From positions 206,578,982 through 206,642,981 of the forward strand of contig CM038215.1 in NCBI GenBank assembly GCA_021442155.1: a stretch of 64,000 nt of DNA. Reading direction: 5' to 3'. Made by a program: the position numbers and the translations under genes. The notes beneath the pieces are model-generated. The model was not told where the DNA came from and ran no database searches. It saw only the letters and a list, made by a program, of their open reading frames with translations. This stretch comes from Cymbidium sinense. Lineage: Eukaryota > Streptophyta > Magnoliopsida > Asparagales > Orchidaceae. Shown piece by piece: positions 1 to 12,860 of the stretch. Each line of letters opens with the position of its first letter. The stretch's first letter is position 1.

Positions 1-806
1 TTTATCTACTATTGAGATTGCATAACATATCCTTGATTTAGATCTTCTTCTCCTAAGCCTTCAACACAAAGATTAATCTTCCATATACACCTTACACAGC
101 ACAATGGAACACACGCAGACACACTAAACACTTAGAGTTTCACTCTCCAGGTGTTACAAAAACTCTAACACTAGACACCACCACTTGTCAAAAGCTTTTT
201 TTTATTACAAAACACCACCTATTTAAAGCCTTTGTGTCCTCATATCAGTCTTTCCCCTACTCCCCTCAAAACATCCTTGAAATTTGCCCAAACCAACTAC
301 TATAACTGCTTGAAACTATGTTGTTGGGCCTTAACACTGTAATAGTGGAACGATAGTGCCTAAGCGCTGGGATAGTATTCTAGCTCTAACATGATTCTAT
401 CATTTATTTTGGTTGTGTAACTCCTTAGTGTTGTGATGCCTAGGCACTCTGTATGCTATTAAAGGCTTCTTCTGTATAAAAATTTTCAAGTTCTCAGCCA
501 TACGACACTAGGATTACAATGTTGAAGCACCAAACTTTCTATCTTTTAGTCCAAAGATTGATCTTGTTCCAACATCGCGGTGCTGATAATAAAGCACCTT
601 GGCACTGACCTTCCTATTTAAATTCTTTTAGATGCATTGTCATGGCGCTACTTTTATAGTGCCTAGGCACTGCATATAGCCTATGCATTTTTCTTCTCCT
701 TCAGGAATTTCCTCACATAAAAAGTGAAAAATAATATAATTAAGTAAATTTGGCACATAAATCATATTTTAAATTTAATAATTTTATTAACATATTTTTA
801 CTTATC
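1..806 (-). repeat. Partial 3' LTR of the Athila element
   Basis: This aligns in direct orientation with 18,190-19,018. Shared landmarks include the tract around 20-90, a TATA-like CTTTAAATAGG on the minus strand (218-228), and the stretch GGAATTTCCTCACA near 700. Similarity stops just after position 806, where TCA on the plus strand would be the LTR start (TGA) on the minus strand. The outer part of the LTR lies left of the window. Short palindromes such as GTGCCTAGGCAC (657-668) recur in this U3-like region. Confidence 0.75.
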
Positions 807-2265
807 AAAATACCCTCAAACTCAAGCTATTATTTAATCTCAAGTAATTTGATATATTCATATACATAATCCCTTGAGTTAATTTATAATAAAAATTTTA
901 AAAATTAAAACAATCAAGTAACAATTTTAACTAAAAATTAAATTTTTAATTTTTAAATTTTATTTATCATCTCATAATCATAAAAGTAGAATATCCCAAA
1001 TTCTTATTTTAAACTAGTAATTTTAAGTTAAGATTCCATTGTGCATAATATCATAGTTAATCCTCATGAATCTTAATGAATTGAATTTTTATAAATAGTT
1101 ATCATTTATTATAGAGTAATCATAATTTGATTTTCTCAATTGAAATTATAGATTTAGTGATTTAATAATTTCATTGAATTGTTTAGATGTAATAGAATTT
1201 AAGAGCAATCATGATACTTAGCCTCCGGTTATACTTTCTTTTTTCTTATTTTTCTTTTTTCCTACAATAATTAAAATAGGTTCATTGAACGTCCTTGTTA
1301 ATCCATGATTAAAAATATTTTATATCTTTAACATCTTTTTTAAATCAAACTGATTTATTAATTTCAATAAATTAAATAATTATCATTTAATAGTAATCAT
1401 GATTAGGTTATTTTATATTATAAAGATTCCCATTTATTTTAATATCAATTCACTAAGTTTATTAAGAATCTTCGGTGTGATGTGTGTGCTCAAAAAAATC
1501 TTAAACTTAACAAAAATTACTAGTTTTCATAAGATAATTTGGTTACTAATAGTTTAAATCATATTTCATGATAAAATAAATGTAAATGTAAATTCTTAAT
1601 TTTTCAAGTTAAAATACTATTCCATTAGTTTTAACTCAACAACAAAATTTTATTTATCAAATCTATCCTCAAGTTTCAACAAGAATATACCAAAATATAT
1701 TAGAAAAGTAACAAGTAGAATTTGGAAAATCAAAATATATTTAATAAAATTATTAATATTCAATAACAAAGAGAAATGCCACGATGCTACAAATGTCTAG
1801 ATATATAATATAAAAGAAAACTAAAAGTTTACAAAAAATAAAACTTCTAACAACAAAAAAATTAAAAAATTTTAACAAACACAAAACAACAAAGCAAGAG
1901 AAGAAAACTCTTAATCCTCCTCCTCCTCCTCTTATTATTATTCTTCTTCTTCCTTTAGCTAGTGGCTTACATAAGGTTGATACGATGGTGCTGCAAAAAA
2001 AATGAACTTAGTTAGGACCCACATTAAGCTACCAGTTCTCAAACATGTGTACCTTGGCTAAATTAGGTGGACTACTGCTATTACTATCCCATGAAATGAC
2101 CAAAATTTCTCCACATTTCTTACTGCCATTTACTACTTTTCTTAGCTCTATGTTGCAAGTTAGTCACCTGTTTGCTAATATCCTGAAGCTACTCACTCAT
2201 AGTTTTAGAAGATCGGGGTCTAGATAGTAAAGTGTGTGAAATCTTCCCTTGCTCAAACTTAGACC
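807..2265 (-). other. AT-rich 3' untranslated region of the Athila element
   Basis: No coding similarity is visible. The stretch is very AT-rich and holds a pyrimidine-rich tract on the plus strand (about 1,915-1,960), which is purine-rich on the coding strand, but it is too far from the LTR edge to be the polypurine primer. It lies between the env-like remnant and the 3' LTR. Confidence 0.5.
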
Positions 2266-2830
2266 CTAAACTCCTAATTCCCTCCTCAGTGATAGGAACC
2301 TTTTGTATCAATACTTCTTCATTAAGATCTCCTGTAGCACCAACTAAAAGCCAAAGACAATAAATCAAAGAGGGATGGCCATAACCTATAATAGTGCGCC
2401 CTTAATCATATTATAAATTACATTATAAATAACCTTACCTATATCTATTAAAAAAACCTTTTTTATATTGCATAATCTAAAGGGCTCAATCTCTGGTTAC
2501 CTCACATATTTCCACTTGGCATTAACTTGGCAGAAATAAAATAATGTCAAGCCTTAGCTTCATTGGTCATTCTAGTGGTAGGAAAACTAATGATATTTTT
2601 CTCCCACCTTTTGTATTGAATATTTGCATTTCTTACAATGAAAATTTAAGAATCTCTTCAAAATAAAGTTGATTATTATAGTAGGCAAGATATTCATCAT
2701 ATTTATAATTATTTAGTTTAAAAATGAATTAAATGTAACACTATCAAAACTAGCCAATTTTCTTTGGATGAAGACTTTATTGTCTCTGTGCCTTAGCATT
2801 AGTAAAGAATTCCTCACCACAAGATCTACA
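2266..2830 (-). pseudogene. Env-like third ORF remnant of Athila
   Basis: Read on the minus strand with several frame changes, this gives fragments resembling the protein that Athila elements encode between integrase and the 3' LTR. It starts near an AQR-type motif, continues through a region with an HYFISAKLMPS-like core, and ends in a conserved stretch before an MKKY-like tail. The function of this protein class is unproven; it has been called env-like from its position. Stops and frameshifts are frequent and no open frame remains. The identification rests on the order of motifs rather than on an intact domain. Confidence 0.55.
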
Positions 2831-3640
2831 TTGGATTTTGAGTCATAGGCAAGACACTTCCACCCCCTTCCTATAATGATCAGCTCCACACTCTCACCAT
2901 GGTTGTAAAAACCTCTCTCTTATCAGACATTTATGGATAAAAGAGGAATGTTATCTCTCATCTATCTCAACACTCATGAACCCTCAAGAATCATAAGATC
3001 CTCCCTTTCTCTTCTTCTAAACAATCTTTGCAGGCATCATTTCTAAGGAGAATAGGCTACTAAGGGAGAGAACTTTCTATTTCTCTCGGAGAACTCTTTA
3101 AGATTCAAAAGTAATGGCTAGAGATGAAATTAAATCAGCCAAGGGGTCCTATTTATAAAGTTTTTTTTATTATCATGGTGTATTCAATGTAGTCACACGT
3201 CAAACCCATCCAACCCATTGGTCGAAAAGGCATTTAATGGGCACATGTAATGAACAGACAACCATTAATTATGTATCTTATTTTTTTGGTAGACATAATG
3301 GAGTGATGTTGTGATAGATATTCTTTCATTTTTATCCATTTCTATTCAATTCTATCAGACCCCTCTTTTGACTTGACCATGACGTCATGGCATTAGTCAA
3401 ACTAGCACCTTGGCGCTACAACACATTCAATAAATAGTACTAACACTTATACAACAATTAAGCTTCAGCACTGAGGCATTACAATTGCAATGCCAAAGCA
3501 CTATAACATGTACTATTAAATCTTTCAAGCATAGCACCGTAGTGCTATAAATGCAAGCTTAAATGCTATGCCTAAATTTTACAATTTCTTTTAAAGTTTC
3601 CTATAAAACTGAAACATATAAAATTCAACACAATAAACAT
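2831..3640 (-). promoter_or_regulatory. Internal U3-like promoter region upstream of the env-like ORF
   Basis: On the minus strand there is a TATA-like CTTTATAAATAGGA (about 3,148-3,161), followed by about 300 bases of leader before the env-like remnant. Upstream (3,380-3,560) are repeated short palindromic words of the kind GGCACT/AGTGCC. The same words crowd the U3 part of the flanking LTRs, which also place TATAAATAGG just downstream. This looks like a second, LTR-like promoter serving the third ORF. No transcript evidence is available. Confidence 0.4.
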
Positions 3641-3659
3641 TAGTTCACTATCAAAGACA

Positions 3660-5117
3660 CACAAATATAACTTGGGTTTCCTCCCAAAATAGGCTTGGTT
3701 TATAGTCCTCAGCATGACTTAATCAATGCTCAATTTACTTTACACTTAATGATTTTAATTGACACTTTGAGTCGATTCACTTCACCCACAAAGTAGTGCT
3801 TAAGTCCTTAGCCATTAACCATAAAGATATTCTTGATTTTAAAGTCTTGAATATCTACAACACCATATAAATACACTCTAATCACTCAAAATAGTCTTAC
3901 CATCTAGGCTTCAATTCTTCTAGGAATAGCTTCAACCTCAAATTATATAATAAAACCTTTTGACTTCAAATTAATTCTTGAGGAGCTTTTTATCATGTTA
4001 CTTTTAAATTTGTCTTTATAAATCCTCAAATTTTCATAAGCTCCCATTCTTTTTTTTCCGTAAGTCATTTATATTTAAGAGCCTTTTCTTTTCTACATCT
4101 TCCATATCAAAGTTTAATTTTTTCATCTCCCAAAATATGTTATGTTCTAATTCTAGCAGCAAGTGACAAGCCTTGCTAAATAAGAATCATTGAGGAGACA
4201 TTCAATTTGTGTTTTATATTAAATTCCATAGACCCATAATGCATCACCAAATTTTGCTGACCAAACTTTTCTAGTTGGACCTGCAGTTTTTCTTAAAGTT
4301 ATTTCAGTCTCTCTATTTAAAATTTCAGCATGTCCATAAGATTGGGGATGATAAGCAATAACTGTCCTATGTCTAACCACATATTTTGCTATAAATTGGT
4401 TAACATTCTTATTACAAAAATGGGCTCCTTCATCAATAATAATAATTTTAGGTGTTTCAAATCTAGTGAAAATATTCTTCTTTAGAAATTTTAAAACTAC
4501 TTTAGAATTATTTTTAGGTGTAGTTATAGCCATAATCCATTTGGAAACACAATTAACTCCTACCAAAATGTATTCATTTCCAAATGAAGATACAAATGGT
4601 CTCATAAAATGTATCCCTCACACATAAAATATCTACCTCTAGGATATAATTTAAAGGCATTTCATTATGTTTTGAGATATTCCCTACTCTTTGGCTTCAC
4701 ACAAGTTTCCACATAATCTTGTGCATCTCTAAATAGGGTGGACTATTAAATTCATTTTGTAATACTTTTCTATCACTCTAGTTTCCCCAAAGTGCACCCC
4801 CATACTCAGAATTGAGAAATGATTTTAAAACCTCATAAATCTCTTCATCAAGGATATATCTTCTTAAAATTTTATTTGAACATTTCTTGTAAAGGAATGG
4901 TTCATCTAAAAAAAAGATCTAACATCATGAAGAAATTTGTTCTTTTGTTGATATGTCAATCCATAAGGTAAGATTTCACTAACTAAATAATTCACTACCA
5001 AAGAATAACTTTATGTTTGAATGCAAACAAGTGTTCATCTGAGAATTCTTCTCTAATTTCTCTACTACTCTTGAATTCTTCTCTAATTTGGAGAAGAGAC
5101 TTTTCCTCGAGTTGTAT
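3660..5117 (-). pseudogene. Athila integrase and C-terminal pol tail, broken
   Basis: From right to left the minus strand encodes the end of the RNase H/linker region (an REEFSDEHLFAF-like stretch near 5,050), a YQQK..FLHDVR motif near 4,950, a zinc-binding HHCC region, and the integrase catalytic core (open from 4,605 to 4,219). Core landmarks are the SKW motif, a TRF.TPK..I.DEG.HF block containing the second acidic residue, and YHPQSYGHAE before the third. A GLKHYF-like tail near 3,790 and a conserved GGAAACCCAA just after the stop complete the C-terminus. The role would be to join element cDNA to the chromosome. Frameshifts and stops flank the open core, so it cannot be made as one protein. 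Confidence 0.85.
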
Positions 5118-6240
5118 GTTTGAATTTGATTTTGATTTTGGGACCCACATTCAACAAATTTAGGTATGTTGAGTGGGGTTCAATCCATGTAGGAGTGACT
5201 TTTGGAGATGTGTTTGTTGTTTTCTTTTTGTTGGACTTTAATTTTTGAAGCTTTATTTAGCAAATTTAGGTATGGTAAATAGGGTTCAATTATATGTTTT
5301 AAAATTTTAAAAGCATTTATTTTGATGGTTTGATTGTTAATTTTTGATGTGTTGATTTGATTTTGACAAATAGAACTCTCATTTAACAAATTTAGGTATG
5401 TTAAACGGGGTTTAAATGTGTGTTTGATGTTTGTTGTTGATTTGATTTTTGGAAATGGAAATCTTATTTAAAAAATTTAGGTATGTTAAATAGAGTTCAA
5501 TTGTATGTTTGATGTTGATGTTGGAGTTTGATTTTATTTTAAAAATGAGACTCTCATTTAACAAATTTGGGTATGTTAAATGGAGTTCACTTTGTATGTT
5601 TGATTGTTTGTTGTTGATGGGCTTTTATTTTGCTTTTGAAAATTAAACTCTCATTTGAATATTTTAGGTATGTTAAATGCAGTTCAAATGTATGTTGGAT
5701 GTTTTGATTTCAATTTGGTTTTGAAAATGGAACTCTCATTTAACAAATTTGGATATGTTAAATAGAGTTCAATTATATGTTGTTTATTGATGTTTGATTT
5801 TATTTCTGATTTTGAAAAGGAAACCCTCACTTAACAAATTTGGGTTGCTAAGGGGGTCTAATTGCATATTGGTTGTTGGGTTTTGTTGTCATTTTGGAAA
5901 TAACACTCTCATTTAACAAATTTAGGTGTGTTAAATAGAGTTGGTTATTATTATTTTTTTTTTTTTGAAAAAGGGGTTTGAATATGTTTATTTTTGAAAG
6001 AGAGGTTTGTTGTTTGATTTAATTTTAATTTTGAAGAAGGAACCTCGCTAACAAATTTGGGTATGCCAAATGAGGTTCAATTAATTTTATTTGGAAAAGA
6101 GATTTGAAAGATTTTTATTTTGTTTTACTTGACTTTGATTTTAAAAGAGAACCTTTAGAAAATTTTATTATGTTAAGTGAAGTTCACATGATTTTTCTTT
6201 GAAAAGATTTTGAAACTCTTGCAAAAGATTTTACTTGTTT
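5118..6240 (-). repeat. Tandem repeats in the Tat 5'UTR, about 11 units of 85-125 bp
   Basis: Eleven degenerate units each carry a core like AACAAATTTAGGTATGTTAA followed by a GAGTTCAAT-type word and a TTTGATTTTGA-rich spacer. Cores lie near 5,153, 5,258, 5,384, 5,472, 5,560, 5,657, 5,742, 5,834, 5,918, 6,052 and 6,155. The same repeat appears at 63,660-64,000, just upstream of the coding region of element B. This places it between the 5' LTR and the first ORF of the family. Confidence 0.85.
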
Positions 6241-8329
6241 TACTTTAGATTTTATTGAAGTCTTGTTTAATATGAAATTAACCTTGCTTTACCAAGCTAG
6301 TGGTAAGAGGTTCTAAATTCTATTTGATTTATGTTTGATCATCTCCTTTCTTTAATTAATTTATTATTACCTATTGGGGGACCCAATAGTAGGTTTAAGA
6401 CATACACGAGAGTGAGGTCTTAAAACCTAAAGGATGTCGGTTACCTTTGCATAAGAATGAAATAAACAAAGTGTCAATAGAAATAAAGATAGCCCTAGGC
6501 TTATATAAAATATAAGTCCACTATCGATATTTGGAGATAATAATTTTCTACTAAAGATGGAGAGAGGAACTCTCCCTAGCGGAGTAGCCAGAAAAATCTG
6601 TGGTATTTATTTTTGAATATGGGGTGGACACCATGTAGATTATAGGGGGTACTTATTGAGGTGATCTAGTTGACATTAAGGTATGATGTATTATCTCGAT
6701 AGAGATAGACACCACCCTATAATGGACCTAATCACCTAATAAGGACTCATAAGGCATGATGGACCTTCGAATATGCTAAAGATCTTTCCCCTACTTTACA
6801 TGAAATAGTAAAGCAAGGTTTATAATAAGCTGGTTTTTTGTTTTATGGAGGTAAGCCTCCATAGTTAATTACATCCTAGAAATTGAAATTTTCTAAGAAC
6901 ACTCTCGATTAAACTAGGCAATCATTAACTCCAACCAAAGGGAAATAAGTAGGGAATACACATGATATTAGGAAGCCCAGTTATTCCAATCTATCCTATA
7001 ATAAGGCTTTATATGTTTGAAAGTGAGAGGATTTATTTATTTGAATTGAAATTTTATTAAATTTCTATGGCTTATAATCCATCGACACAAGATTGTAGAA
7101 ATGTCTAAGAGGTGAGGATTTGTGCTTATAGCGAAAACTAGCAACCTCGGATCCAAAATCTAGAGAGCTTTAGCACAAGCCAAAGTGTGACCTAAATCTA
7201 AGCAAAATATGGACATAAGGGTCTACTCCATAAGAGAAGATAGACCCGTCCGACTCTTCTGGACTTACAACCACCTAGAGTGGCCGTTAGCTAACACCTC
7301 ATACATTTTAAATCCATGTGGTCTAGTTTTATTAAATTAGAAGGTGGATAGGCTTGTTATTTAATTTGGGAAGAAACTAAAGTCCTAAACCCACTCCCTA
7401 AGATATTATAGCATGAGTGGCATGAGTGCATACTTAGTTTAAAATGCAACTCTTTACAAATTTTTATTTCATTTCGACATATCGGGGGGGGGTTCTCCAC
7501 CATAAGTGATACCCTTATAGGTCAAGCATTCTCTCATGTTCAAGGAAGGACTATGCATGCATGATGTGAAACATACAACCATATATCTATGATGTTGTTA
7601 AATCTTTTAATTATCTTGTTTAGAACCTAAGCTTTATGATGAGATTATGAGTTATTTAAAATTTTAATTACAAGTTGTTAATTAAGGTAGGAAAATTAAT
7701 TTTATATTAAGAGCCTACCACATCTAAGGAACACATTATAATATCAATCATAAAGAAACTATGAAAAGGATGCAATCCGAATGCATAAGCTAAACATAAC
7801 ACTAACCATTTTTATAAACTACCATAAAAGAATAAAAGATCGGTGCAACCGAGTATCATCGAACATAAGAGAATAATTACAATTAGAAATGAATACATGC
7901 TACAGTCTGCTTGACTTCATTCTTCTTTCTCCTTCTTTAGTTTTGATTTGCTTCTTTTAGTTTGCTTGAAGGCATCACAGGGCACCACAAGACTAAGTCT
8001 CCTAGCCACTGCTCATCTTAAACTCCATAGCACTAATCCTAATTTCTATTATAAAATTAAAATTATATATATATATTTTCTAAAACACATTTCTATGGTT
8101 TAGTTCTCTTTAGTGAATGGCTTATTAAGTATTTTCTTATTAATTCTAAGTTTGGGTTAACTTTAAATAATCTTATTTCGATATGAAAGGCATCTTAAAA
8201 TTAATATAATTGAATTACTATCACATGACATATATCAAGTCATTTCTTTCCATCACCTGTAACATGCACATGATTTAACACTTAGCATAGCTATACATAC
8301 AACATATTTTGTCACACTTAAATGATGAA

Positions 8330-9350
8330 GGATGTATACATAGTTAGTGGAAAAAGAAGACTTTCATTCATTAAGAAAGTATACATGCATATGTATAAAA
8401 GATATAAACAAGTACATGTCATTATTAACCAGGGGAGTGAGATAATCAAATGACCTCCTTGGGGCTACTTAGAGTCTCGTATTCCTGGGATGTTCAGACT
8501 ATATATATGTTATCTTAAATATGTATTGATGTATACATAAATATAAGGATGATAGTCATGCAAGAGGTGATATTTTTCTTAATTTAACTATTTGTATATA
8601 TGGATTAAAGCTCTATCCAAATTCTAATACAAAAATATTTAGGAATGAACTTAAATAAGCACATGCCTTTGTTAACCAGGGAAGTGAGGTAATCAAATGA
8701 CCTCCTTGGGACTACTTAAAGCCTAGTATTCCCGAGATATCCAGACTATATACTTATTAACATTTAATCATATGTAGAGTTATATACATGAATAAAGAAA
8801 AGAAGCTTTACATCCATAGACTACATGTTTAATGACTTGGGCAATTATGAATGCATGTATTTTTAATAGAAAAAGAGAGGGGTTTCATTCTTTAATCACA
8901 TACATATACACATGTATAAAAGATGTAAACAAGTATGTGTCATTGTTTAAATCAAGAAAGTGAGATAATCAAATGACCTCCTTGGGGCTACTTAAAGCCT
9001 CATATTCTCGGGATGTCCATACTATCTACTTGTTATCTTAAGTACATATTAATGTATACATGAATTAAAAGAATAAATAACATGCAAAGATTGTATTTTT
9101 TTTATTGGTTGAATTATTTATGCACTTGAATTAAAGCTCTATCCAAATTCTAATACCAAAATATATAAGAATGAAATCAAATGGGTACATACCTTTGTTA
9201 ACTTGGGAAGTGAGATAATAAAATGATCTCCTTGGGGCTACTTAAAGCCTCACATTTCTAGGATGTCCAGACTATATACCCATTAACATTCAAACCTATG
9301 CAAATCTATATATGAATAAGAAAGAGAGCTTCACATTCACATAACTAAGC
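8330..9350 (-). repeat. Four tandem copies of a roughly 260 bp unit inside LTR A
   Basis: A block containing GTGAGATAATCAAATGACC followed by CTCCTTGGGGCTACTTA and ending near CCAGACTATATA recurs at about 8,430, 8,680, 8,950 and 9,200. The intervening sequence also repeats (cold spots with ATGTATAAAAGATATAAAC). The homologous place in LTR B (near 47,560) has only one recognisable unit, so copy number differs between LTRs of one family. Confidence 0.8.
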
Positions 9351-11739
9351 TATAAGCACATGCAAGTTCTATATGAGTTTATAACTATCATCATTCCATA
9401 TGTTACTATCAATTTATAAACTTTGAAAAATAGATTTGAATTTATTAGTGATAATAGCCATACATATCGTTAAGTTAAGCCAACACATGCGAACTTACAT
9501 AAATGAAATCTATTTGATTCATTTAGATTTGAAAACATGAATGCATAGAATCATATGACGCATACAATATTTAGAAGTGATTAGGAAGGAATGACTGAAC
9601 ACAAAAACATGGTTCATTCAAATTTCTTAATTCTTAAGGACAATCAAATTAAATAAAATTATTTAAAGGAAACCAAAGCTCATTATTAATTTGATTTTTG
9701 TATTTGAATTGATTTAAAAATGAAAAAAATTATTTGTTGTTTTAACCCCATTCTTATGTTGGTAATCTTAATTAATTCAAGGAAAGATAATTAAATGAAT
9801 TTTTATGAATTAATTAAGTTTATTAATTAAATCACTTAATTATCCTTTCTTATACTTCTTTAATTTGATTAATCATTTAATCATGAGCCACAAATGATAT
9901 GAATATGTGAGAAAATTAACGTTGCAATGCTACATTATGCTATTAAACACATAAAGAGAAACCCTCTATTTCATTGTTAATTATTTGATGTGATTTGCAT
10001 TTCGATTTGATTTGATTTAGCCATTTGATTAATCAATTAAACACTTAATTAATTACCATCTTAATTAATCCTCTTAAAATAAAATAGATTTGGGAAAGAG
10101 ACTAGGAAAGAGGTCTTAATTTCACTTCCCCCATCCATTCACTGTCAATCAATGATTAATAAGCTTTAATTAATCAATTTTTGATGTTTGGAATGTTAAT
10201 TAGTCATTAAATTAATTAAAGAGGGTAATTAAGGTTTGAATTATCAATTCCCCTAATTACCTAGGTAATAAATTCCAAGAAAATTATGAGAGGCGGAGGT
10301 CATCCCATTGAATTAACACACAGAGTTTGAATCAATTACCCAAGTAATTAGGGCTTAATTAAGCTAATTAAGCATACATTCAAACCTTAATTAAGCCTTA
10401 ATTACTGTTCAAAATTAAATAGAAATATTTTTAATTAAATCTTCCTATTGTACCTTCAAAATGTGTATTTATTTATATTTTTTAGATTTTTCTATAATTA
10501 GTTATGATTTTTTAAAGTTTTAGTGATTAAAACTCATTATTAAGCCTTAATTAAGCTTAATCCTAATGACGCCATGTGGATCGCTAATGTCGTGCCTTTC
10601 CATGTGGCTCCCTAGGATTGGTTATTTAAAATCGTCCAACTCAACATGAATGTGGTGTCAGCGGACGCACTTTCATCCTCGTCGTTCGATCTAAGTTCGG
10701 ATGGTGGAGATTAATCCCATGGTTTCTAAGCCAATAAATTAAATTAATCTAATCAAAAGATCACGTTCGTCCATTCCAATCATCTAGAATGGATGGTGGA
10801 TGATCTATCAACCCTAGAGCAATGCAAGACAAACACTACGTGCCTTCCTCCGCCCAAATCAAGCTCGCTAGACCTTGAAAAGGATTGGGATCGATCCCAC
10901 ACCTTCACGGGATTGATCTACAAGGATCTTATAGTTGGATTTGTATGACATTCACATTTCCTTTAAAAGAGCCTAAAAAAATTGGAAGATACTCAGTTTG
11001 CCAAAAAATACATCGTCGAAGCTTTGGACTGGTGGTGAACGATCGAGGTAGCTTCACCTTGAAGAGCGCAAATCCTTGTTGAGAAGATGGCACCTTGACT
11101 CCTCGTCAACAGCTCTATGGACCAAACGTCACTGAAATCCTTGTCGGAGTTTGTCTAGGGAGGGCTTTCGGTGCTTGAATTGCTAGGGAGAGAGTTTGTT
11201 TCACCTCGTCGGAGCTTGGTGAATGTGTGGGAAGAGTTAATTGGAATGGGGTTGAGTTTTTTTGGAGATGGTCAGAGCTAAGCCTTAGTTTGGCTTGGTT
11301 CCATCATCTTCGATGATTGGAATGCTTAGGGAACTATGGAGGAAGCTCTAGCAGCTCATCTCGAGTAACTAGGGCTCTGAGGATGCTTGGTCTTGTGAAT
11401 TAGATCAAATTAAGGGGGGGTATACCCCCTTCTCCCTTGGATCGGATGGACGGGATTCCTTTGGATTCTAGTGGCCATCCGACTGACCACCGTAAGTGAT
11501 CGTAGGTGGCAGGGAGGTGCTGAGTTGGCTCAGTTTGAGTGGGTGAGTGATGGGGAGTGGCTGCTATGGGAGGAAGAGTGGGAGTCCTTAGTTTCCAAGT
11601 GTCCCAATGGGAGGAGATGGGTGAACTCACCTCCACTTAGCTCATGGCTATCCCAATCACCTTTGGGTTAGGTGAGCCAGTGTCCCTCTTGCTTAGGTGG
11701 AGGCCTAAGAGGCAGCCATGTGGATGAGAGTGGGTTTGA

Positions 11740-12860
11740 CCATTCAAATATGGTATTTGTCTAATTTTGCAAGCTTTACCCATTGGGTTTTGGGTCAATT
11801 CAGGCCAAGCATGGGTTGGGTTGGATTTGGGCTAACCCATGGTGACCTAAGGAAGGTTCATGCCAAGTTTCATTGGGGCTTGGTTTAAATGTGTTTAGCT
11901 CAATTCTACCTATGTAGGTTAAATTGGGCTGGGTTGGGTCAAGTTGACCAATTGGTCAAATTGGATCAAACCAAGGCTTAGGTCAAGTTCAAATGAGTAT
12001 TTGAAATGTTTTGGTGCAATTGGTTTAGTTCAATTTGGCTTAGATTTGGATTTGACGATGTGAGTTCAAATGGGTCAAATGGGTCAAGTTGACTAATTTA
12101 GCCAAATTGGCCAAATTGGCTTAGGTTAGTCATTAGTTCATGTTCAATTGGTCTATTGAAGATGATTATAAGCTTTGATTTCAATCAATTTGGGTTTAGG
12201 GATGATTTAGACCAAATTGACCATTTAGGTCAATTTGGGCTAAATGGTTCAATTGGGTTCAATCAAGGCTTTGATCATGTTCAATGATCAATTTGGAATG
12301 AACTTGAGCCATTGCTGTAAATCAATTTAGGTTTGATTTTATTTGACCCAATTTGGTCTTTTAGGTCAAATTGGGTCAACTTGGGTCAAAGGGCCAATCG
12401 GGTTTGGATTGGCTCAATTGATGGTCAAGTCATGTTCAAGGATTGATTTTAGGTTGGTATGAATTATTGGTTTCAATTAATTTAGCTTAGGATGAGATTT
12501 GGTTAATTTGGCTCATGTAGGTTAAGTGGGTTGAATTTGGTCAAATGACCAAATTGACTTGGTTTGACTCAATTGATGGAATTGATCAATCTAGGATGAT
12601 AAAAAATTATTGTAGAAGGTTTTGACTAGTTTGGTTCAATCCAATTTGGGTTGGATTGAGATTTGGTTCAAATGGGTCCTTTAGGTCATTTTGGCTCAAG
12701 TGATCCTAAATGGGTCAATTGGATTAATTTTGGGTTGAATTTAGTTTAGTTGAGTTTGGATATTGATTTAAGATTGATTTATAGCTTTGGTTACAATTGA
12801 TTTGGGTTCAAATGGATTTTGGCCCATTTGAATATTTCAAGTCAAATGGGTTAGGTAAGC
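11740..12860 (-). repeat. GGTCAA-word array within LTR A
   Basis: Over about 1.1 kb the plus strand repeats short words such as TTGGGTCAA, GGTCAAGTTGACC and CCAATTTGG with no fixed period. The counterpart in LTR B is 50,640-51,560. The words contain the palindrome GGTCAA..TTGACC, the core of plant W-boxes (TTGACC). Any regulatory meaning is inference. Short open frames here arise because the words lack stop codons. Confidence 0.7.

Noticed and set aside
8330..9350. Regular repeats with unique spacers, considered as a CRISPR-like array
   Set aside because: Units are about 260 bases, the spacers are themselves homologous, and the setting is a plant LTR.
11400..11671. Overlapping 66-78 codon frames on both strands in LTR A
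   Set aside because: They sit in the GC-richer LTR zone, overlap one another, and have no counterpart protein in LTR B.
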